Positions 44,424-55,094 of a DNA stretch of 64,000 bases are shown here, one piece after another (positions within the stretch are counted from its first letter, which is position 1; the number at the start of each line of letters is the position of its first letter). Made by a program: the position numbers and the translations under genes. The notes under the pieces are model-generated. The model saw only the letters and a list, made by a program, of their open reading frames with translations, did not search any database and was not told the DNA's origin. Origin of the DNA: Pantoea sp. GD03673 (lineage in GTDB: Bacteria > Pseudomonadota > Gammaproteobacteria > Enterobacterales > Enterobacteriaceae). The stretch covers positions 62,001 through 126,000 of the forward strand of contig NZ_JAOCKJ010000008.1 of the NCBI RefSeq assembly GCF_029844725.1, written 5' to 3'.

Positions 44424-47400
44424 ATGCAGATTAACAGACGCAGTTTTTTCAAAATCTGTGCTGGCGGGCTGGCGGGCACCAGCGCGGCGTTACTCGGTTT
44501 TGCCCCTGCCACAGCGTTAGCCAGCGTCCGGGAATTCAAACTCATTCGCGCCAGAGAAACACGTAATAACTGTACCTACTGTTCAGTCGGCTGCGGCATG
44601 CTGATTTACAGTCTGGGGGATGGTTCTAAAAATGCCAGCGCCTCGATTTACCATATAGAGGGCGACCCGGACCATCCGGTCAGCCGGGGATCGCTCTGCC
44701 CTAAAGGCGCTGGCGTGCTCGACTTTATTCACAGCGAACAACGTCTGAAATACCCCGAATACCGCGCACCGGGCTCAGACAAATGGCAGCGCATCAGCTG
44801 GGAGGAGGCGTTTGATCGGATTGCCCGCCTGATGAAGCAGGATCGCGATGCGCATTTCCAGGCCACCAACGCCGCTGGCGTGACGGTTAACCGCTGGCCG
44901 ACGACCTCCATGTTCTGCTCCTCTGCCGCCAGTAACGAAACCGGCCTGCTCGATCAGAAATTTGCCCGCTCGCTGGGTATTCTGGCGCTGGAAAACCAGG
45001 CGCGCCTGTGTCACGGCCCGACCGTGGCTGCGCTGGCCCCCAGCTTTGGTCGCGGGGCGATGACCAACAGCTGGAATGACATCAAAAATGCCAATGTGGT
45101 GATGATCATGGGCGGCAACCCCGCCGAGGCGCATCCGGTTGGCTTTAAATGGGTGATTGAAGCCAAAATCCATAACAATGCGCAGGTTATCGTGGTCGAT
45201 CCGCGCTTTAACCGCTCTGCTGCGGTCGCCGATTTCTACGCGCCCCTGCGTGCGGGCAGTGACGTGGTGTTCCTGATGGGGGTAATCAACTACCTGCTGC
45301 AACACAATCAGATTCAGCAGGAGTATGTTCGCGCCTTCACCAACGCCCCCCTGATTGTCAGCGAAGGCTACAGCTTCAGCGACGGGTTATTCAGCGGCTA
45401 CGATGCAAAAACCCGTCAGTACGATCGCCAGAGCTGGCACTATGAGCTGGATGAAAACGGCCATGCCCGACGCGATGAAAGCTTCAGCCATCCACGCTGT
45501 GTGCTGAACCTGCTGAAAACCCACGCCAGCCGTTACACCCCGGAAATGGTGACGCGTCTGTGCGGCACCTCGCAGGAAGACTTTATTAAGGTGTGTGAGC
45601 AGCTCGCTTCCACCTGTGTGCCAAATCGCACGGCAACCCTCCTCTATGCGCTAGGCTGGACCCACCATACCAACGGTTCACAGATTATCCGCACCGCGGC
45701 GATGATCCAGCTGCTGCTGGGCAACATCGGTATGCCGGGTGGCGGCATTAACGCGCTGCGCGGGCACTCCAACGTTCAGGGTTATACCGACCTCGGGTTG
45801 CTGGCACAGAGCCTGCCGGGTTATCTGCCGCTGCCATCCGAAAAGATGACCACGCTGGCAAGCTGGCTGCAGCAGGCCACACCCGTTTCGCCGCTGCCGG
45901 ACCAGGTCAACTACTGGCAAAACACCGAAACGTTTTTTGTCAGCCTGATGAAGAGTTTCTACGGCGATAATGCCACGGCGGAGAACCAGTGGGGCTACGA
46001 CTGGCTGCCGAAGTGGGACAAGAGCTACGACTGCATGGCGCAGGCAGAGATGATGGAACAGGGCGCGCTGAATGGCTGCCTGATTCAGGGCTTCAACCTG
46101 CTGGCCGCCTTCCCGGACAAAAACAAAGCGGTCCGGGCGCTTTCCCGCCTCAAATATATGGTGGTGATCGATCCGCTGCGCACCGAAACCGCCAGCTTCT
46201 GGCAACATCACGAAGCGTTCAACGACGTCGATCCGTCGGCCATTCAGACCGAAGTGTTCCGCCTGCCCTCTTCCTGCTTCGCGGAAGAGTCAGGCTCGGT
46301 GGCTAACTCATCGCGCTGGCTGCAGTGGCACTGGGCAGCCGCTGAACCACCCGCTGAAGCGCTGCACGACGGTAAAATACTCGGCAATCTGTTCATGCGT
46401 CTGCGCACGCTCTATCGCCTGGAAGGCGGTACCGCCCCTGAGCCGCTGATGGCGATGCGCTGGGACTACCGCGATCCGTACAATCCTGAGCCGGAAGAAG
46501 TCGCGCAGGAGAACAACGGGCAGGCGCTGGCCGACATTTATGATGCCAGCGGCAAGCTGCTGCTGAAAAAAGGCCAGCAGCTTAACAGCTTCGCGGAGCT
46601 GCGAAACGACGGCACCACCGCCAGTTCCTGCTGGATCTACAGCGGCAGCTGGACGCCGGAAGGCAACCAGATGGCACGACGCGACAACGCCGATCCGTCA
46701 GGACTGGGCGCGGTCTCCGGCTGGGCCTGGGCGTGGCCTGCTAACCGCCGCATTCTTTATAACCGCGCCTCCGCTGATGCACAGGGTAAAGCCTGGGATC
46801 CACAGCGCCGCCTGATTGAGTGGGATGGCTCACGCTGGCAGGGCATCGACGTCCCGGATTATCCGGTGACGCTGTCGCCGCAGCAGCAGGCCGGTCCGTT
46901 TATCATGCAGCCCGATGGCCTCGGCCACCTGTTTGCGCTGGATAAAATGGCCGACGGTCCGTTCCCGGAACATTACGAACCGATGGAAAGCCCCCTTGCC
47001 GACAACCCTCTGCACCCGCAGCAGCGTCACAGCCCGGTGGTCCGTCTGTTCAGCAGCGATGCCGCACAGCTGGGCGAAGCCGCTGACTACCCCTGCGTCG
47101 CCACCACGTACTCCATCACCGAACTGTTCCGCCACTGGACCAAACACGCCCTGCTGAACGCGATTGCGCAGCCGGAGCAGTTTGTCGAAATCGGCACCGA
47201 ACTGGCAGCGGAGAAAGGCATTCAGGCCGGAGACAGCGTCAAAGTCACGTCACGCCGTGGCTATATCAAAGCCAGAGCGGTGGTCACGCGCCGTCTGCAG
47301 CGTCTGATGATTGACGGCAGGCCGGTTGATACCGTGGGTATTCCCTGTCACTGGGGCTTTGAAGGCACCACGCGTAAAGGCTTCCTTGCCAATACGCTGA

Positions 47401-47474
47401 CGCCTTCGGTAGGCGACGCCAACTCGCAGACCCCGGAGTACAAAGGATTTTTAGTGAACGTCGAAAAAGCGTAA
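44424..47474 (+). CDS. fdoG: Formate dehydrogenase major subunit FdoG, cysteine variant
   Basis: Molybdopterin catalytic subunit of 1016 residues, exported by Tat: NRRSFFKICAGGLAG is a twin-arginine signal, followed by an Ala-rich cleavage region near residue 33. A [4Fe-4S] site is CTYCSVGCG with LCPKGA. E. coli FdnG and FdoG have selenocysteine at 196; here codon 196 (45009-45011) is TGT, giving ENQARLCHGPTVAALAP, so it is a natural Cys homologue and no in-frame TGA exists. The protein aligns with E. coli to the end (KGFLVNVEKA). The ATG at 44424 is chosen because the Tat signal begins there. It heads fdoG-fdoH-fdoI-fdhE. Confidence 0.96.
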   Translation: MQINRRSFFKICAGGLAGTSAALLGFAPATALASVREFKLIRARETRNNCTYCSVGCGMLIYSLGDGSKNASASIYHIEGDPDHPVSRGSLCPKGAGVLDFIHSEQRLKYPEYRAPGSDKWQRISWEEAFDRIARLMKQDRDAHFQATNAAGVTVNRWPTTSMFCSSAASNETGLLDQKFARSLGILALENQARLCHGPTVAALAPSFGRGAMTNSWNDIKNANVVMIMGGNPAEAHPVGFKWVIEAKIHNNAQVIVVDPRFNRSAAVADFYAPLRAGSDVVFLMGVINYLLQHNQIQQEYVRAFTNAPLIVSEGYSFSDGLFSGYDAKTRQYDRQSWHYELDENGHARRDESFSHPRCVLNLLKTHASRYTPEMVTRLCGTSQEDFIKVCEQLASTCVPNRTATLLYALGWTHHTNGSQIIRTAAMIQLLLGNIGMPGGGINALRGHSNVQGYTDLGLLAQSLPGYLPLPSEKMTTLASWLQQATPVSPLPDQVNYWQNTETFFVSLMKSFYGDNATAENQWGYDWLPKWDKSYDCMAQAEMMEQGALNGCLIQGFNLLAAFPDKNKAVRALSRLKYMVVIDPLRTETASFWQHHEAFNDVDPSAIQTEVFRLPSSCFAEESGSVANSSRWLQWHWAAAEPPAEALHDGKILGNLFMRLRTLYRLEGGTAPEPLMAMRWDYRDPYNPEPEEVAQENNGQALADIYDASGKLLLKKGQQLNSFAELRNDGTTASSCWIYSGSWTPEGNQMARRDNADPSGLGAVSGWAWAWPANRRILYNRASADAQGKAWDPQRRLIEWDGSRWQGIDVPDYPVTLSPQQQAGPFIMQPDGLGHLFALDKMADGPFPEHYEPMESPLADNPLHPQQRHSPVVRLFSSDAAQLGEAADYPCVATTYSITELFRHWTKHALLNAIAQPEQFVEIGTELAAEKGIQAGDSVKVTSRRGYIKARAVVTRRLQRLMIDGRPVDTVGIPCHWGFEGTTRKGFLANTLTPSVGDANSQTPEYKGFLVNVEKA

Positions 47475-47486
47475 CGGTAGAAGACA

Positions 47487-48386
47487 ATGGCTTATCAATC
47501 ACAAGATATTATCCGTCGCTCTGCGACCAATGGCTTTACCCCGCCGCCGCAGGCGCGCGATCACCAGCGCGAAGTGGCGAAGCTTATCGACGTCACCACC
47601 TGTATCGGCTGCAAAGGCTGCCAGGTCGCCTGCGCCGAGTGGAACGACATCCGCGATGACGTCGGCCACAACATCGGGGTGTATGACAATCCCACCGATC
47701 TGACGGCCAAATCCTGGACGGTGATGCGCTTTTCAGAAGTCGAAGAGAACGGCAGGCTGGCCTGGCTGATTCGCAAAGATGGCTGTATGCACTGCGCCGA
47801 TCCCGGCTGCCTGAAAGCCTGCCCGTCGGCGGGTGCCATCATTCAGTACGCCAGTGGCATCGTCGATTTCCAGTCTGAGCAGTGCATCGGCTGTGGCTAC
47901 TGCATCGCCGGTTGTCCGTTCAATGTGCCACGGCTGAACAAAGAGGATAACCGCGCCTATAAATGCACCCTGTGCGTGGATCGCGTCAGCGTCGGCCAGG
48001 AACCCGCCTGCGTGAAAACCTGTCCGACCGGCGCGATTCATTTCGGCAGCAAAAGCGACATGCTGACGCTGGCGGAGGAACGCGTGGCGGAGCTGAAGTC
48101 ACGCGGCTTTGCGCAGGCTGGCCTCTACAACCCGGAAGGCGTGGGCGGCACCCACGTCATGTATGTGCTGCATCATGCTGACAAGCCTGAACGCTATCAC
48201 GGGCTGCCTGCTAATCCGGGCATCAGCCCGACCGTGACCTTCTGGAAGGGGATCTGGAAACCGCTGGCGGCGGTGGGATTTGCCGCTACGTTTGCCGCCT
48301 CAATCTTCCACTACGTTGGCGTTGGCCCGAATCGCGTCGCTGAAGCGCACGACGACAACGACGATCAGCCCGAGGAGCATCAATAA
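47487..48386 (+). CDS. fdoH: Formate dehydrogenase iron-sulfur subunit FdoH
   Basis: A 299-residue electron-transfer subunit (E. coli 300). Four ferredoxin-type clusters are indicated by [45 protein letters not shown] and CTLCVDRV followed by CVKTCPTGA. One membrane helix near residues 255-280 ([20 protein letters not shown]) anchors it with the cluster domain in the periplasm, carried there with FdoG. It starts 12 nt after fdoG and its stop overlaps fdoI by one base. Confidence 0.97.
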   Translation: MAYQSQDIIRRSATNGFTPPPQARDHQREVAKLIDVTTCIGCKGCQVACAEWNDIRDDVGHNIGVYDNPTDLTAKSWTVMRFSEVEENGRLAWLIRKDGCMHCADPGCLKACPSAGAIIQYASGIVDFQSEQCIGCGYCIAGCPFNVPRLNKEDNRAYKCTLCVDRVSVGQEPACVKTCPTGAIHFGSKSDMLTLAEERVAELKSRGFAQAGLYNPEGVGGTHVMYVLHHADKPERYHGLPANPGISPTVTFWKGIWKPLAAVGFAATFAASIFHYVGVGPNRVAEAHDDNDDQPEEHQ

Positions 48387-49027
48387 TGAAAAAGCCCGAT
48401 CATCTGGTGCGTTACCGCGCACCTGAACGCATCAATCACTGGATCGTCGCGATTTGCTTTGTCATGGCCGCGTTAAGCGGATTAGGGTTTTTCTTTCCGT
48501 CGTTTAACTGGCTGATGCAGATATTTGGCACGCCACAACTGGCGCGTATTCTGCATCCTTTTGTGGGCGTTGTGATGTTTGCCGCTTTTATGCTGATGTT
48601 TTTGCGTTACTGGAAACACAATCTCATCAATCGCGATGACCTTAACTGGGCCAGAAATATTCACCGGGTTGCGATGAATGAAGAGGTGGGCGATACCGGT
48701 AAATATAACTTTGGTCAGAAGTGTGTGTTCTGGGCTGCTATCATCAGCTTAGTATTGCTGCTTGCCAGCGGCATTGTGATCTGGCGGCCTTACTTCGCGG
48801 ATGCCTTTACCATTCCGCTGATTCGTCTGGCGCTGCTTGTGCATTCGGTGTCAGCGGTGGCGCTGATCATCGTCATTATGGTGCACATTTATGCTGCATT
48901 GTGGGTCAAAGGCACACTGACCGCGATGGTTGAAGGCTGGGTCAGCGCTGAATGGGCCAGACAGCATCATCCTCGCTGGTATCGTGAGCAGCGTAATCCG
49001 CCAATAAAACAGGAAAAACGCCCCTGA
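48386..49027 (+). CDS. fdoI: Formate dehydrogenase cytochrome b556 subunit FdoI
   Basis: A 213-residue membrane diheme cytochrome (E. coli 211) that passes electrons from FdoH to quinone. Four hydrophobic spans are visible ([70 protein letters not shown]). Heme-ligand histidines lie in RINHWIVA and [16 protein letters not shown]. Start and stop are shared by one base with fdoH and fdhE, indicating coupled translation. Confidence 0.96.
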   Translation: MKKPDHLVRYRAPERINHWIVAICFVMAALSGLGFFFPSFNWLMQIFGTPQLARILHPFVGVVMFAAFMLMFLRYWKHNLINRDDLNWARNIHRVAMNEEVGDTGKYNFGQKCVFWAAIISLVLLLASGIVIWRPYFADAFTIPLIRLALLVHSVSAVALIIVIMVHIYAALWVKGTLTAMVEGWVSAEWARQHHPRWYREQRNPPIKQEKRP

Positions 49028-49950
49028 TGAGTATTCGCATAATCCCGCAGGACCAGCTGGAGAAAGGCGAAAAGACAACGGCGGAGATGATTCCGCCGTT
49101 ACTTTTTCCACGGCTGAAAAATTTATACAGCCGTCGTGCCGCGCGACTGCGCGACCTGGCGGCCAAAAACCCACTCGGCGACTATCTGCGATTTGCGGCG
49201 GTGATTGCGGAAGCGCAGGAGATCGTGCTGTACGACCATCCGCTGCACATTGACCTGCATCCCCGACTCACGCAGAGCGCCCGCGAGGGCAAGCCGCCAC
49301 TGAACATTCACACCCTGCCACGCGATCCGCACTGGCAGCGGCTGCTGCACTCGCTGATTGCCGAGCTGAAGCCCGAGATGAGCGGTCAGGCGCTGGCGGT
49401 GCTGGAGAATCTGGAGAAGGCTTCAGCCACCGAGCTGGAGACGCTGGCCAGCGCGCTGTTTACCGGCGATTATGCGCTGGTCAGCAGCGATAAAGCGCCC
49501 TTTATCTGGGCGGCTCTTTCGCTCTACTGGGCGCAGATGGCGGCCCTGATCCCAGGCAAAGCCCGCGCTGAGATGGGCGATCAGCGTCAGTTCTGTCCGG
49601 TCTGCGCCAGTATGCCGGTCGCCAGCGTGGTGCATATGGGCAGCCAGGAGGGCGCACGTTATCTGCACTGCAATCTGTGCGAAAGTGAATGGCACGTGGT
49701 GCGCAGCAAATGCACCCAGTGCGAACAGTCCCGTGATTTGCACTACTGGTCGCTCGACAGCGAGCAGGCAGCGGTAAAGGCGGAGAGCTGTGGCGACTGT
49801 GGCACTTACCTGAAGATGCTCTATCAGGAGAAAGATCCGGCCATTGAACCGGTGGCCGATGATCTGGCGTCGCTGATACTGGATGCCCGGATGGAGCAGG
49901 AAGGCTTCGCACGCAGCAGCCTCAATCCCTTTATGTTTCCTGGCGAATAA
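49027..49950 (+). CDS. fdhE: Formate dehydrogenase accessory protein FdhE
   Basis: A 307-residue cytosolic protein (E. coli 309) needed for formate dehydrogenase maturation; it binds the enzyme before Tat export. The rubredoxin-like C-terminal half carries CxxC pairs: [27 protein letters not shown] and CGDCGTYL. It is last in the fdo operon and follows fdoI with a TGATG overlap, so stoichiometry is probably linked to the enzyme. Confidence 0.96.
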   Translation: MSIRIIPQDQLEKGEKTTAEMIPPLLFPRLKNLYSRRAARLRDLAAKNPLGDYLRFAAVIAEAQEIVLYDHPLHIDLHPRLTQSAREGKPPLNIHTLPRDPHWQRLLHSLIAELKPEMSGQALAVLENLEKASATELETLASALFTGDYALVSSDKAPFIWAALSLYWAQMAALIPGKARAEMGDQRQFCPVCASMPVASVVHMGSQEGARYLHCNLCESEWHVVRSKCTQCEQSRDLHYWSLDSEQAAVKAESCGDCGTYLKMLYQEKDPAIEPVADDLASLILDARMEQEGFARSSLNPFMFPGE

Positions 49951-49971
49951 TCCCTGAATCCGGAGAACCCG

Positions 49972-50583
49972 ATGAAACTGATTGGCAGCTATACCAGCCC
50001 GTTTGTGCGTAAAATTTCGATTATCATGCTGGAAAAAGGCATTACGTTTGAATTCGTTAACGCATCGCCTTACAGCGATGACAGCCACGTACCGCACTAC
50101 AATCCGCTGGGCAAGGTTCCGGCACTGGTTGCTGACGATAAGCAAATCTGGTTCGACTCCAGCATTATCGCCGAATTTCTGGAACTGCGCGGCGATGAAC
50201 CGGCTTTACTGCCTGCCGATCCGCTTGAGTCGCTTACTATCCGTCAGCTGGAGAAGCTGGCGGATGGCGTCAGCGATGCTGCGCTGGTGATTGTGCGCGA
50301 GCAGATGCGACCGGGCGATTTGCAGTCTGAAGAGGTGCTGCTGCGTCATCGTGAAAAGATCCAGCGCGGTCTCGATTTGCTAGAAGCCAGGGCCGCCGAG
50401 GGCAAATGGCTTAACAACGGCCAGCTCACGCTGGCGGATATCGCCACCGGCTGCATGATCGGCTATCTCAACTTCCGCCGCGTAGTACCGAACTGGTGTG
50501 TGGGGCGACCGGCGCTGGTGAAGCTGGCGGAAACGCTGTTTCAGCGCGAGAGTTTTGCGCGGACGATGCCGCCTGCGGCGTGA
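49972..50583 (+). CDS. yibF: Glutathione S-transferase-like protein YibF
   Basis: A 203-residue GST. The thioredoxin-fold N-domain begins [20 protein letters not shown], with the active-site Ser near residue 9, [10 protein letters not shown], and [10 protein letters not shown] for glutathione binding; a helical C-domain follows. In E. coli yibF lies next to selA-selB. Here it follows fdhE by 21 bp and selAB are absent from the window, which fits the Cys-type FdoG. CGGAGAACCCG provides a ribosome site. Confidence 0.93.
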   Translation: MKLIGSYTSPFVRKISIIMLEKGITFEFVNASPYSDDSHVPHYNPLGKVPALVADDKQIWFDSSIIAEFLELRGDEPALLPADPLESLTIRQLEKLADGVSDAALVIVREQMRPGDLQSEEVLLRHREKIQRGLDLLEARAAEGKWLNNGQLTLADIATGCMIGYLNFRRVVPNWCVGRPALVKLAETLFQRESFARTMPPAA

Positions 50584-50886
50584 TGGGTGCCGTGGCTGGC
50601 AGGCCCCACTGGCGCTGATTGTTGCGGAAGAGTGCCACATTTTTACGCAGCCAGGTCAGGACGGTGGCGCATTCCTTAGCGCCTGAGCCTGACAGGCTGT
50701 TATTTCGCCTTTTTATTCGGCTCAGCGGCGGCGCGTTTAAAGGACAGCGAGCAGTCGCGTTGCGTGCGTTTAACGTCCTGTTGCATTCTTTTTAAATCAC
50801 GGAAAATGTGCCAATGCGCGTCAGGACGGGCCAGGCCCATAAAAAAAGGGACGATTGCTCGTCCCTTTTTCGCACAGCGTATAGCC
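50584..50886. terminator. yibF-glyS intergenic region with a bidirectional terminator
   Basis: The only clear element is at 50841-50870: AAAAAGGGACGA pairs with TCGTCCCTTTTT, flanked by A and T runs, so it terminates glyS on the minus strand and can act in both directions. The rest (50584-50840) holds no convincing gene. A 46-codon minus frame starting at 50840 lies just beyond the terminator and lacks a ribosome site. Confidence 0.85.
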
Positions 50887-52956
50887 TTACTGCAGCAGCG
50901 AGATATCCGCAACCTGCAGGAACAGTTCACGCAGTTTTGACAGCAGCGTCAGGCGATTGACCCGCACCGCCGGGTCGTCGGCGTTAACCATAACTTTATC
51001 GAAGAAGTTGTCTACCGCGGTTCGCAGTTGCGCCAGTTCGACCAGCGCATCCTGGTAGCGGCCTTCGGCAAAGTAAGGCTGCAGCTTGCTGCTCAGCGCG
51101 GTGACAAACGTCGCCAGCTGGATCTCTTCATTTTCTTTCAGAAGCGACGCCTGCACGCTCTCATTCAGCGTTTCGGTCGATTTTGCCAGAATGTTAGAGA
51201 CGCGTTTGTTCGCTGCGGCCAGTGCTGCGGCGGCTTCCAGCGTACGGAAGTGCGACACCGCTTTCATACGTGCATCAAAGTCAGCCGGACGGGTCGGACG
51301 ACGCGCCAGAACCGCCTGCAGCGTATCAATGCTGTGACCCTCTTCCTGATACCAGGTGCGGAAGCGACCCAGCATAAAGTCGATCACATCATCCACCACG
51401 CGGGCGTTGCTCAGCTTGCTGCCGTACAGGCGCACCGCTTCTTCGGTCAGAGTCTGCAAATCGAGCGGCAGGTTCTTCTCAACAATGATACGCAGCACAC
51501 CCAGCGCCGCACGACGCAGTGCGAACGGATCTTTGTCGCCTTTCGGATGCTGACCAATGCCGAAAATACCGGCCAGCGTATCCATTTTATCGGCAATCGC
51601 CAGCGCACAGGCGACCGGACTGGACGGCAGATCGTCACCGGCAAAGCGCGGCTGATACTGCTCGTTCAGCGCAACCGCCACGTCTTCGGCTTCGCCGTCG
51701 TGACGTGCGTAGTGCATGCCCATCACGCCCTGCGTATCGGTAAACTCGAAGACCATGTTGGTCATCAGGTCACACTTCGACAGCAGGCCTGCGCGGGTGG
51801 CGTGATTCACATCGGCCCCAATTTCACCCGCAATCCAGCCCGCCAGGGCCTGAATGCGATCGGTTTTATCGCGCAGCGTGCCCAGCTCTTTCTGGAACAG
51901 CACCGTCTCCAGACGCGGCAGATTATCTTCCAGACGCTTTTTGCGGTCGGTGTTAAAGAAAAACTCCGCATCGGCCAGGCGTGGACGTACCACTTTTTCG
52001 TTGCCGGAGATGATCTGGCGCGGATCGCTGGATTCGATGTTGGTGACGAAAATGAAGTTCGGCATCAGGTTGCCGTCATTGTCATACACCGGGAAATATT
52101 TCTGATCGCCTTTCATGGTGTAGACCAGCGCTTCCGCAGGCACTTTGAGGAATTTCTCTTCAAAGGTCGCGGTCAGGACAACCGGCCACTCCACCAGCGA
52201 CGTCACCTCTTCCAGCAGGCTGTCGCTGATATCGGCGTTACCGCCTAAACGACGGGCAGCCGCTTCAGCATCGGCTTTGATCATCGCTTTGCGGACCTGA
52301 TAGTCGGCAATGACCTGGCCGCGTTTTTCCAGCACATCAGGATAGTGATCGGCGCTTTCAAGCGTGATTTCGCTTTCACCCATAAAGCGGTGACCACGAA
52401 TAATACGGTCTGACGCGATGCCCAGAATGGTGCCCGGGATCAGCTCATCGCCCAGCAGCATCGTCACGGTGTGAACCGGACGAACGAACTGCACATCGCT
52501 GTCGCCCCAGCGCATCAGTTTTGGCACCGGCAGCTTGCTGAGTGCCGTCGCGATCATCCCTGGCAGCAGCGCCTGGGCCGCTTCGCCTTTCACCTGTGCG
52601 CGATAAACCAGCCATTCGCCTTTATCGGTCGCAAGGCGTTCAGCCTGATCGACAGTAATGCCGTTGCCACGCGCCCAGCCTTCGGCGGCTTTGGTGGCGT
52701 TGCCGTCAGCGTCAAATGCCGCCGCAACTGCCGGACCGCGCTTCTCCACTTCCCGATCGGGTTGCGAAGCGCTCAGGCTGGCGACTTTCAGCGCCAGACG
52801 ACGCGGTGCAGCAAACCAGCTGACCTCGCCATGGCTCAGGTTGGCAGCATCCAGTTCAGCGGTGACCTGCGCGGCAAAGGCTTCTGCCAGGCTGCGCAGG
52901 GCTTTTGGTGGCAGCTCTTCGGTGCCGATCTCCACCAGGAAGGTTTGTTCAGTCAT
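50887..52956 (-). CDS. glyS: Glycyl-tRNA synthetase beta subunit GlyS
   Basis: A 689-residue beta subunit, exactly the E. coli length, carrying tRNA recognition and the HD-like and anticodon-binding domains of the heterotetrameric (alpha2beta2) synthetase. It begins [20 protein letters not shown] and contains [20 protein letters not shown], and [20 protein letters not shown]. It starts 9 nt after glyQ and ends before a strong terminator. Confidence 0.98.
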   Translation of the reverse strand: MTEQTFLVEIGTEELPPKALRSLAEAFAAQVTAELDAANLSHGEVSWFAAPRRLALKVASLSASQPDREVEKRGPAVAAAFDADGNATKAAEGWARGNGITVDQAERLATDKGEWLVYRAQVKGEAAQALLPGMIATALSKLPVPKLMRWGDSDVQFVRPVHTVTMLLGDELIPGTILGIASDRIIRGHRFMGESEITLESADHYPDVLEKRGQVIADYQVRKAMIKADAEAAARRLGGNADISDSLLEEVTSLVEWPVVLTATFEEKFLKVPAEALVYTMKGDQKYFPVYDNDGNLMPNFIFVTNIESSDPRQIISGNEKVVRPRLADAEFFFNTDRKKRLEDNLPRLETVLFQKELGTLRDKTDRIQALAGWIAGEIGADVNHATRAGLLSKCDLMTNMVFEFTDTQGVMGMHYARHDGEAEDVAVALNEQYQPRFAGDDLPSSPVACALAIADKMDTLAGIFGIGQHPKGDKDPFALRRAALGVLRIIVEKNLPLDLQTLTEEAVRLYGSKLSNARVVDDVIDFMLGRFRTWYQEEGHSIDTLQAVLARRPTRPADFDARMKAVSHFRTLEAAAALAAANKRVSNILAKSTETLNESVQASLLKENEEIQLATFVTALSSKLQPYFAEGRYQDALVELAQLRTAVDNFFDKVMVNADDPAVRVNRLTLLSKLRELFLQVADISLLQ

Positions 52957-52965
52957 GGCTGCCTC

Positions 52966-53877
52966 TTACTTTTTGTTATTGCACATCGGGAAGCCCATTG
53001 CCTCGCGAGAGGCGTAGTAAGCTTCAGCCACGGCTTTGGTCAGGGTACGAATGCGCAGAATATAGCGCTGACGCTCTGTTACCGAGATCGCTTTGCGGGC
53101 ATCCAGCAGGTTAAAGCTGTGCGCCGCTTTCAGAATGCGTTCGTAGGCGGGCAGTGGCAGCGGTTTTTCCAGCGCCAGCAGATGCTGCGCCTCTTTCTCG
53201 TACTGCTCGAAGCAGGTAAAGAGGAAATCGACGTCGGCGTATTCGAAGTTATAGGTGGATTGCTCCACTTCGTTCTGGTGGAACACGTCGCCGTAGGTGG
53301 TTTTGCCCAGCGGGCCGTCGCTCCAGACCAGATCGTAAACGCTGTCGACGCCCTGGATGTACATCGCCAGACGCTCCAGACCGTAGGTGATCTCACCAGT
53401 CACCGGTTTACACTCCAGGCCGCCAACCTGCTGGAAGTAGGTGAACTGCGTCACTTCCATGCCGTTGAGCCACACTTCCCAGCCGAGTCCCCAGGCACCC
53501 AGTGTCGGGTTTTCCCAGTTATCTTCCACGAAGCGAATGTCATGCACCGTCGGATCCATACCCAGCTCTTTCAGCGAGCCGAGATAGAGCTCCTGAATGT
53601 TGTCCGGTGACGGTTTGATGATCACCTGGAACTGGTAGTAATGTTGCAGACGGTTCGGGTTTTCACCGTAGCGGCCATCGGTAGGACGGCGTGATGGCTG
53701 CACGTAGGCGGCGGCAATCGGCTCCGGGCCGAGTGCGCGCAGGCAGGTCATCGGGTGTGAAGTGCCAGCGCCCACTTCCATGTCCAGCGGTTGAACAATG
53801 GTGCAGCCCTGACGCGCCCAGTAATCCTGCAAGGTCAGGATCAGCCCCTGAAAGGTTTTGGTATCAAACTTTTGCAT
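52966..53877 (-). CDS. glyQ: Glycyl-tRNA synthetase alpha subunit GlyQ
   Basis: A 303-residue class II catalytic subunit, the same length as E. coli GlyQ. It begins [20 protein letters not shown]. Class II motif elements include [34 protein letters not shown] and [15 protein letters not shown]. It is first gene of glyQS; its promoter must lie in the ~220 bp shared with the divergent wecH. Confidence 0.98.
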   Translation of the reverse strand: MQKFDTKTFQGLILTLQDYWARQGCTIVQPLDMEVGAGTSHPMTCLRALGPEPIAAAYVQPSRRPTDGRYGENPNRLQHYYQFQVIIKPSPDNIQELYLGSLKELGMDPTVHDIRFVEDNWENPTLGAWGLGWEVWLNGMEVTQFTYFQQVGGLECKPVTGEITYGLERLAMYIQGVDSVYDLVWSDGPLGKTTYGDVFHQNEVEQSTYNFEYADVDFLFTCFEQYEKEAQHLLALEKPLPLPAYERILKAAHSFNLLDARKAISVTERQRYILRIRTLTKAVAEAYYASREAMGFPMCNNKK

Positions 53878-54098
53878 GTTGAGTGTGCACGCGCTTCGGT
53901 TAGATTAAAAAAAGAGGCCGACAGTATACCCTTTGACCGCGCGATGTGCAGCCGTAAATCCCAGACGGTTCCGGCGCGTTTTCACACGTATTCTGCGGGC
54001 TGGCATACAGATGGCTCCGAATCCTGCTGGCAGCAGTTGTTGCTCTGGTCGCATTTGGCTACCCTTTTGCGCACGGACGCTATGCGCAAGAGGACGCC

Positions 54099-55094
54099 AT
54101 GCCGCAGAAGATTTACTGGATCGATAATTTACGCGCAGTTGCCTGCCTGATGGTGATCGTGATTCACACCACCACCTGGTATATCACCGGGCCGATGGCG
54201 GTGACGGGCACCACCTGGGATGTGGCCAATCTGCTGAACTCCGCATCACGCGTCTGTGTTCCGCTCTTTTTTATGATCTCCGGCTTTCTGTTTTTTGGCG
54301 AACGCAGCGCCCAGCCGCGCCATATGCTGCGACTGGTGCTCTGCCTGCTGTTCTACAGCGCGGTGTCGCTGATCTATATCTCCTGGCTGACGCCGATCAG
54401 CGAAGGACGTTCGATCCTCAGAATGTTGCAGAAGCCGGTGTTCTATCACTTGTGGTTCTTCTTTGCGCTGACGGGCATCTATCTGCTGTCGCCGCTGATT
54501 CAGGTGAAAACCGTGCAGGCGCGTTATGTGGCGCTGCTGGTGCTGGTGCTGGCGGTGCTCGCTAACCCGAATACGGTCAGCCAGTCGCTGGGTCCGTTCC
54601 ATTTTCTGCCGGTTAATCTGTATGTCAGCGGTGACAGCATTTACTACCTGCTCTATGCGCTGCTGGGACGGGCTATCGGTACAATGGACACGACCCGGCG
54701 CGGCCTGACGCCGCTGGCAGCCGGGTTGTTTATCGCCTGTGTGATTGGCATTACGCTGGGGACGAAGAAGGCGCTGATCGTTAACGGCGCGTTTAACGAT
54801 ACCTGGTATCTCTACTGCGGACCGCTGGTGTTTATTGCGGCTATCAGCCTGCTGATCGTGTTCAAAAACAGCCTGAACCAGCGCACCCTGCCCGGTTTAA
54901 CGGTGATTGCCCGCTATTCCCTGCCGATCTACGGCTTTCACGCGCTGTTCATTCACTATCTGCGCACGCATCACTACGATGACATGTCACGCCCGTGGTT
55001 CGACCTGCCCTGGGTATTCGGGCTGACGCTGGGCGGCAGCCTGCTGCTGGGGATGGCGCTGAAACGCGTCGATACCCGTCACTTTGTCAGCTGA
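54099..55094 (+). CDS. wecH: Inner-membrane O-acetyltransferase WecH
   Basis: A 331-residue acyltransferase-3 family membrane protein aligned throughout with E. coli WecH (YiaH), which O-acetylates enterobacterial common antigen. About ten membrane spans. Family motifs are KIYWIDNLRAVACLMVIVIH with the active-site His, PLFFMISGFLFF, and YGFHALFIHYLRT near the C-terminus. AAGAGGAC precedes the ATG. Its position next to glyQS matches E. coli. It overlaps the convergent regulator gene by 16 nt. Confidence 0.93.
   Translation: MPQKIYWIDNLRAVACLMVIVIHTTTWYITGPMAVTGTTWDVANLLNSASRVCVPLFFMISGFLFFGERSAQPRHMLRLVLCLLFYSAVSLIYISWLTPISEGRSILRMLQKPVFYHLWFFFALTGIYLLSPLIQVKTVQARYVALLVLVLAVLANPNTVSQSLGPFHFLPVNLYVSGDSIYYLLYALLGRAIGTMDTTRRGLTPLAAGLFIACVIGITLGTKKALIVNGAFNDTWYLYCGPLVFIAAISLLIVFKNSLNQRTLPGLTVIARYSLPIYGFHALFIHYLRTHHYDDMSRPWFDLPWVFGLTLGGSLLLGMALKRVDTRHFVS

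Noticed and set aside
50700..50840. 46-codon minus-strand frame beyond the glyS terminator
   Set aside because: No ribosome site, and it lies directly after a strong terminator; not enough to call a gene.
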